A stretch of DNA of 64,000 nt from Calocera cornea HHB12733. Taxonomy: Eukaryota > Basidiomycota > Dacrymycetes > Dacrymycetales > Dacrymycetaceae. The stretch covers positions 248,001-312,000 of the forward strand of contig KV423917.1 of assembly GCA_001632435.1 (NCBI GenBank). Reading direction: 5' to 3'. Within the stretch, counting starts at the first letter, position 1. Every line of letters starts with the position of its first letter. The notes under the pieces were generated by a model, which did not search any database, was not told the DNA's origin, and saw only the letters and a program-made list of their open reading frames with translations. This document shows positions 57,881 to 64,000 of this stretch, one piece after another. The translations under genes and the position numbers were made by a program.

Positions 57881-60800
57881 CTATAAATTCATGTTCGCAC
57901 TCCCGGGACGGTCTACATCAAACGGGAAAAGGGGATCGAAACCGAAATCAAAACTGCTGGGATCCAGAGACATGTTGCTGTCGAACATCTGATCCGAGCC
58001 ACCCCACTCGGACCAGCCTTCACCGAAGTTGTTCAAGAAGTCCTGGTCACCGGGCGGCAGATTGAGACCTTCAAGATCGAACGACGGCATATTTCCGTTC
58101 GAACCGACGTTGAACTGGTAGTTGGGCGGTGAGGGCGTGTACGACGCGGGATTGGGTGGGGCAGAGGCTGGTTGCTGAGCTGGAGCTGGCGATTCACGCT
58201 TGACAGGGGAATTCCATTCAGGCGCTTGGACGTATGTCATGCCCGGGTTGACCGTTCCAGTCGCAGATTGAGCCATATAGCTGGGAGGTAACGGGGGAAG
58301 CTGTGAATAGCCAGATCCAGGCGCAGGAGGTGCGGACGCAGGCTGCTGTTGCATACCGACGTTCATCGCGCCGACGTTGATAGGCGGAGGAGGGGCATGA
58401 GTGACATGCGTCTGCATCTGCCGCAAAGGCGTCGCGTTGGGGCCGAAGGTAGGGATGTATGACGATCCCGACGGGTCTTGCATGGAACTCTCCTGCCGCG
58501 TGCGTTTGTGCCCAGTAGAAGTCGACGATGAGCTATCGGGTGACTGATAGGATGACTGCCCTGAAGTGGGTTGAACAGGCTGCATGTTGTAAGACGGCGC
58601 ATTGATCGAGCTTGCCGACATAGTTGAGGGTCGCAACGAGCTAGGCGGGAATGTTCCGGGAGGAGCCATGCCTTGAAGGACTCCCTGGTACGCCGAGGGC
58701 GGCGTGACCTGCTGCGGGACGGCGGACATCTGGCCCGGGGACATCTTCAACGGCTGGCCCGTAGGCATGAGCTCTCTTGGCGGAGTGACGTGGGGCCGCT
58801 TTCCGCTCCAATCGCTGGGCGAGCTCGAGCCAGTCTTGTTCGAATGCCGGCGCGTCTTGCGCATGCTTCCCCTGCGCTGGATATGGTGGTGCGGGTGCTT
58901 GTCCTTCTCTGCACGTCGTGCTGCGGTCTCCTTGGTGACGTCGAATAGCTGGGTCAGCAGCTCACGGCATTTCTTCGCCCCTGGGTAGGACACCTCGAGA
59001 TCGTGCAGACACTGGATGCACTGCATGACCTCGGGCATGGACTGCTTGATCTGGTTCTCGTCCATGAGGCGCATTATGCAGAGGCAGAGGATGACGGCGC
59101 TGCTGAAGAGGTATTGCACGAAGAAGGCCAGGTGGTGAGAGGGGAATATGATATTCCTGAGTGCCTTGGCCAGGAGTATGCAGTTCCTTGAAGCGGATAC
59201 AGCCTTGGCAACGGAGGTGGACACAGCGGGCCCGTGCTTGCGCGAGGTAGGCAGGAAGACACGATGCAGCGAGATGAGGATGGCGTAATATGACGTGCAG
59301 AGCACGGCGGCCATGAAGATCTCCTTCTCGCCCTTCGGCTTGCTCCTCAGCTCGGGCGGGAGGCCGTCGCACCACTTGCTGAGCTGCGCGTCGAGCGCAT
59401 CTACTGACTCCTGCAGCGCCGCACTCTGCGCCGCGTCCAGATGGAAGCCGGTCTTGTTGACCGCATACACCTGCCGCAGCATCTGCCCGCCGATCTTGGC
59501 CAGCTCCGTGAGCGCGATGAAGCCGACCATGATCGTCGATGGCTCGCCCATCGGTGCTCCGTCCAGGTGCAGACGCAGCGCCTCGTCGTCCAACGGCAGA
59601 GGGAGCTCGACGTCACAGTCGCTGTCTTCGATCCCGAGCGGCCGGCCGAGGGCAATGGCGAGGAGCCGGTCGAGCATGTACACGGACCACCAGATGCGCT
59701 TGTGCATCTCGCGTTCGATTGGTGTGAGGGACGACTTTGGTGCAGCCCGCTGGATATATGCCGTCAGTACCTGCCCCACCGCCCAGAGATTAGCGACGTA
59801 CGTGCAAACCCAGGTCCTGAGCCGTTCTGACAGCCTGTCCCAGCAGGAGCCAGCTCTCCGCAAGCAAATTCCAGCTCGCCAAGAAACTGCTAAGCAGCAC
59901 CACACACTGGACATGAGCGAGTTGCGTCTTCGTCGCCCCAATGAAGTGCAGTATCATGGCCCGATCATAGAACGTCATCGCCAGCCCTCCGTCCTTGTTC
60001 ACATCGCCCAGCCGCGGATCGTTATGGAACCTGGCGGCGATGGCGAACACGCCGAAGATGGTGCTCTGGAACCCGGCGTCGTCGCGGTACGTCCCGCGCT
60101 CCATGTGGTCGTGGTACTTGGCCAGGAAGGTGATCTTGTCCAGCACGGGCAGCGTGTGGTGGAACCGCGCAAAGTAGGCATCAACCAGTGCGTCGGCGAG
60201 GTCCCGCGAGGGGTACTCGACCTCGTTGCTTGAGGGGAGCGCAACACGCCGAACTTTACCGAGCCCGATGGCAGGAGGGAAGAGCAGGTCGTCCATCCCC
60301 CCGCGCTCGCCCGGCGGAGAGGGATACGCGGGCTTGGACAACGTGCGGAAGCTCTCCACGAGCGACATTGTACTGGCACCGCCTATCCATCTGCGCGGCA
60401 CCAACAATGAACAAGGTTGACAGCAGTAGAGGAGACATAACGCACCTCCACTGCCCGTTCTCATCGATCTGCAGCTGCCCAAACTTCTGCGCAACCTCCT
60501 CCCCGCTATCGGGCGCGTCGTCCGAGCTCTCCACGCCCTCCTCATCACTGCTGTCATCCTCCTCCAGCTCGCTCTCGTCGTCCATCGGCTGCCCTCTCTG
60601 CACAGTCGCGAACTGGTTCCCGACATCCGTACCGCTCTGGCCCAGCCCCGGCGCCACCGCCTGCTGCGAGGTGCGCGCAGCATCGTTCATGCTCTGCATA
60701 TACTGCCTCACAGTCGCGACCTGCTGAGGGAGGCCATTGACGATGGGTGCCCCGGGTGTGCCTGTGCCTGTGCTAGCAGTCAGAGCTTCCATAACGGGAG

Positions 60801-61241
60801 CGACGTGCTGGAACAGGGTCTCCATATGGTGCAAGCGGGACTCGAGCTGCTGGACATATCTGTATGCGGCTGATGAGCGGATTGTTCGGGTGGATGGAGG
60901 ATGGGGGGAGGGCGCACTGTCTGCTGTGCGCGGCGCGGTCCGCCGTAGGCTTCCATGTGCAGGCGTTGATGCTGCCCAAGCACTGACCGCACACGGGCTC
61001 CATGCCATCGCACTTGATCTTCTTCCTCCTGCGCACCGCATACAGTCAGCCTATCGCCGCTCCAACAAGCATGCCAGAGGGAAAGTACGTACCGGCAGCT
61101 CTCGCACGCCCGATATACCCGTGGCTGACGCGGCACATTCGTGTCCCGCGGGACGTGCCCGCGCCCGGCGGCCGCCTCCTTGCGCCTCTTCTTGCGTGCT
61201 GCGTCCGGGTCGGAGGACGACCCAGGGAGGTCGTTCGACAT
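57881..61241 (-). CDS. Zn2Cys6 fungal-specific transcription factor
   Basis: Five exons (61241-61093, 61028-60918, 60859-60446, 60390-59802, 59749-57881) give 1043 residues in phase. The binuclear zinc cluster is RACESCRRKKIKCDG, then PVCGQCLGSINACTW, split by an intron in the usual spot, followed by a basic linker and a dimerisation coiled coil (YVQQLESRLHHMETLFQ). An acidic stretch follows (DDESELEEDDSSDEE). The fungal_trans middle-homology region is recognised by LVDAYFARFHHTLPVLDKITF, LGQAVRTAQDLGLH and the REMHKRIWWSVYMLDRLLAI motif. The last 350 residues are Pro/Gln/Ser-rich with a terminal acidic/aromatic tail (DFLNNFGEGWSEWGGSD, SSFDFGFDPLFPFDVD), likely the activation domain. Target genes are unknown. 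Confidence 0.93.
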
Positions 61242-62366
61242 GTTGTTCGTGACTGTATATGTTGTACCCGCCGGAGCAGCCGTTAGCGTATTTATCGTAT
61301 TATCGAGTTGTTCGGTCGTGAGTTGTCGAGCGGTAGGATGGGAGGTGGTGACGCGCTGGAGCAGAGGACGGATGCAGCGGGCGATTCACGCGCGCTCAAT
61401 CCTTAAATAGCAGGCGGGCGCAGGGGAGCGCTACTCCTTCCAGATCAGCGTGTTCCTGCCCGTGTAGGTACAGTAGCCGGAAAGCAGCACAGCGCGGAGC
61501 TCCGACCTCCGAGTAGCGGTAGCGGCGGGGTGGGGTGGGGTGGTGGTAGTGGCTGACTAGCGCTGATGGGGCACGTGAGGCAGCGTGCGTGACTCGCCCA
61601 GTGGTGCACTGCCGCGCTTGCGTGACGGCGATGTGAATACAATGTTCTCGAGGGAGGGAGGTGGTCGCGAGTGTAGGATGGCAGGCGCGCAGGGCGGGCG
61701 GAGGGAGGGTCAGGGCCGGGATGCGTATCTCTCGATGCATGGAGGAATGGCGTGGCACTCGCAGGGGCCCTCGAGACATCCTGCGCGGCTCGGTCCGTGC
61801 TTCGCACTCAGGGGGCCGATCTGCCCGCGCCCGCTGCCCGCTCAACAGCGCAAGGGGAGGGTACAGTATCATGTGCCCCCCGCCCGCGTTTTTATTGCCA
61901 TCCCCGGACTGCTGAATACGAGCTACGAGGGCCATTGTCCTCCCCTGCAGCTGGCTGGATAAGGAATTCGGTGCCCTACATACAACTGTAGCAGGGCGCC
62001 GTCCGCTCTCTCGCCTCCTGCATCACCCCAGTCGATTAGGTGATTGGGTTTTAGCTTCCCCCCGCCGGCGGTGCTTGTCATCCATGCTGCGGGCGTGCCC
62101 CCGATCCGATCGGTGGCGCGCCCGCTCGGAGAAGGAGAGGCGGAGGGGAGCGGAGGCAGATGTAGAGTGAAGTTCGCGCCACTGGTTTTCGGAGCCCTGA
62201 GGGCTGAGGCGCGCGAGCAGCGAGGAATTGTGAAGCCAACGGTTGCTTGCTTGCTACCCTACGCTACGCCACTCTGCTCTGCCCCTGCGCTGCTTCCTGT
62301 TTTCCGGCCTGCTTGCTGCCTGCACATACATACGTACATACACTACCACATCCACGAGAGAGAGGG
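61242..62366. promoter_or_regulatory. Divergent upstream region of Zn2Cys6 and PABPN1-like genes
   Basis: 1.1 kb between the two start codons, so it holds both promoters. The long upstream region of the regulator gene is normal for a controlled transcription factor. No gene is supported. Confidence 0.35.
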
Positions 62367-63434
62367 ATGGCCGACACTGCTGCTGATCCGCAGACGCCCG
62401 CGCCGGAGGGGGAGGACATCGACCTGGAGGGGTACGACGGTTCGGTGCGGCATACTCCCCTGCCCTGCGCGCGTACCGTCGTCTGACAGCATGCACAGGA
62501 ACTGGAGGAGATCAAAGCCCGCATGCGGCTCATGGAGGAGGAAGCGGCTACGCTCCGCTCGCTGCAGGCCGACGCGCCCGTCCGCGCGCCCCAGGCGGAC
62601 GGTGCCGCCGCCGCCGCTGCTGCTGCTGCTGCTGCTGGGGGCGCACCGGCGAACGGGAACGGGAACGGGAATGGGAACGGGGCGAATGGGGCTGCGCCGG
62701 CCGGGGCGGGGGAGGAGATGCAGGTTGAGGGGGAGGCGCAGGAGGAGGTCGACAAGCGCTCGGTGTACGTTGGGAATGTGCGTTGGTTTTCGGCTCGTGT
62801 GGTCGTGTGGTTGTTGTGTGGTCGCGGGCTGACGCGCTGGGCAGGTGGACTACTCGGCGACCCCGACGGACATATCGAACCATTTTGCCGCGAGCGGGCA
62901 GATAAACCGCGTCACGATCGTGTGCGACAAGTTCAGCGGGCACCCGAAGGGGTGCGTCTCCTCTCCCCACAATGTGGTACCGTGACTCATCCGCGGTGCC
63001 AGGTTCTGCTATATAGAGTTTGCGGAGCCGGCGACGGTGCAGAACGCGCTGCTGCTGAATGAGAGCATGCTCTGTGGGAGGATCATCACTGTGCGTTTAC
63101 CCTTCCCGTCCCCATCCTCATTCCCCTTCCTTCCTCTCCTCTACACCTCCCCAGTATCCACCCTGCTGCGTCTTACCACTCGACTTTCTCCCGTCCTGCC
63201 CGGCGCGAGTATACTGACCTCCCCCCCTCGCAGGTCACCGCGAAACGCACCAACATCCCCGGGTTCAACCGCGGTCGCGGGCGGGGTCGTGGCGGGTACC
63301 GGGGCGGCGGGGCGCGCGGGGGGTACGGCTACTCGCCCTATTCGCGGCCGAGGGGGCGGTGAGTGTCTTCTCACAATCCCATCTACTTTGTCTGACTGGG
63401 TGATAGGGGCAGGGGCGCGTGGAGGGGCGCGTAG
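62367..63434 (+). CDS. Nuclear poly(A)-binding protein, Pab2/PABPN1-like
   Basis: Six exons (62367-62444, 62499-62777, 62845-62951, 63003-63090, 63234-63358, 63407-63434) give 234 residues in phase. An acidic N-terminus precedes a short coiled-coil helix ([20 protein letters not shown]), then an 11-Ala tract, an Asn-Gly repeat and one RRM with RNP2 SVYVGNVDYSA and RNP1 [28 protein letters not shown] lies between them. The C-terminus is an RGG/GAR-rich tail ([20 protein letters not shown]). This order (acidic, coiled coil, RRM, arginine-rich tail) is that of PABPN1 and yeast Pab2, which bind growing poly(A) tails and nuclear RNA-decay factors. Confidence 0.92.
62603..62680 (+). repeat. Alanine (GCN)11 and Asn-Gly coding repeats
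   Basis: Four GCC then seven GCT codons encode 11 alanines, followed by repeated AAC/AAT-GGN units (NGNGNGNG). Both are in frame inside the PABPN1-like gene. Confidence 0.85.
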
Positions 63435-64000
63435 CTGCTTGGATTGAGGAGGAGGCGGTTGATGGGGAACGACGACGAGACGAGAAAATGCCACGTCCGC
63501 TTTGTCATTTGGTGGACACTACGTGGAGATGCTGCAGGAGGAGAGGGAGAGGGAGGAAGCGGGACTGTATTGCTCCATAGTTGCTGCCACTTAATTGTAT
63601 CATGACCTGCCCCGTGACGTCCTTGCACCCTGCTCTCTGATGGTCCGCTGCCACGAGCTGTGAGCTGTGCACTAGGATGTGGCGGGAAGATGCCATATTG
63701 GGCACCGCTCGCGGTCCGTTCGGGGCTAGAAGCCACTTCTGAGTTCTGAGTTCTGATGCATGAGGTATGTATGGCGATGGCCCGGGCGCGGTCGGTGGTG
63801 GGCAGTGGTGGGTGGGTCTTCCCGGCGGCAGGGGGGAACAGAAGCGGCCGAGTCCAGCCCGAGTGCTCGAGTCCTTATGATAGGTGCCGCTCCGCCCTCC
63901 GCCCCGCGCTTACCCGCACAATATGTGAAGCTTGTGCACACTACTACTAACTAAGTTATCGGTAGTAGGCCCAGGACTGAGTCCACTGGGGGCAGCCAGT
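63435..64000. other. Right-edge intergenic sequence
   Basis: 3' flank of the PABPN1-like gene. Short frames on both strands, no motif. The window ends here. Confidence 0.5.

Noticed and set aside
1..64000. tRNA genes and CRISPR arrays
   Set aside because: I scanned for GGTTCGAATCC-type B boxes and regularly spaced short repeats. The only GTTCGAA-like words seen lie in exons without a cloverleaf context, and the only periodic array is the 430-bp repeat, whose units are far too long for CRISPR.

Overview
The window is nuclear DNA from a filamentous basidiomycete, most likely an Agaricomycete. The evidence is many short introns (about 45-150 bp) with GTRNGY donors and YAG acceptors, high G+C coding exons, a DUF6535-type membrane protein with decayed relatives, etherase-type (GTE-like) glutathione S-transferases, a Zn2Cys6 regulator and a Hook protein. 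I rebuilt exon structures by eye, joining donors and acceptors so that phase and family motifs stay continuous. For every multi-exon gene listed with exact exons the total is a whole number of codons. Product names come from recalled family motifs; no database search was run. I found no tRNA, rRNA or CRISPR.

Layout. 0-11 kb: the 3' end of an unidentified gene, a Pex14/Pex17-like peroxin, a complete M28B (glutamate carboxypeptidase II-like) peptidase and a class-3 lipase-fold protein whose nucleophile elbow lacks the usual serine. 11-17 kb: a small secreted protein, a GST copy with an in-frame stop, two broken DUF6535 C-terminal fragments and a GPI-anchored Kre9/Knh1-like wall protein. 17-25 kb: an 11-exon aldehyde dehydrogenase, an F-box protein, a C2H2-like protein and an aldo/keto reductase. 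25-30.5 kb: an intact DUF6535 protein followed in the same direction by a decayed copy. 30.7-37.6 kb: Hook, two tandem intact GTE-like GSTs and a further DUF6535 remnant. 37.6-41 kb: an RWD/DUF1115 protein with a possible tiny downstream ORF, then a ubiquitin-like membrane protein.

41.4-46.25 kb is a repeat island. Alternating A and B subunits form a tandem higher-order repeat of about 430 bp, and a MULE DNA transposon has inserted into one B unit (TIRs of about 80 bp, 9-bp target duplication, two in-frame TGA codons). 46.4-52.4 kb returns to dense housekeeping genes: an O-fucosyltransferase-like protein, two mitochondrial proteins (one Fmp32/CCDC90-like) and the exon-junction partner PYM. 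52.3-55.3 kb is a gene desert. It is followed by a short-chain dehydrogenase, a large Zn2Cys6 factor and a nuclear poly(A)-binding protein (Pab2/PABPN1-like).

The genes do not form an evident biosynthetic cluster. ALDH, AKR, SDR and GSTs are typical detoxification enzymes, but they are scattered among core cellular genes. The most informative parts are the nested repeat and transposon structure and the duplication and decay of the DUF6535 and GST families.
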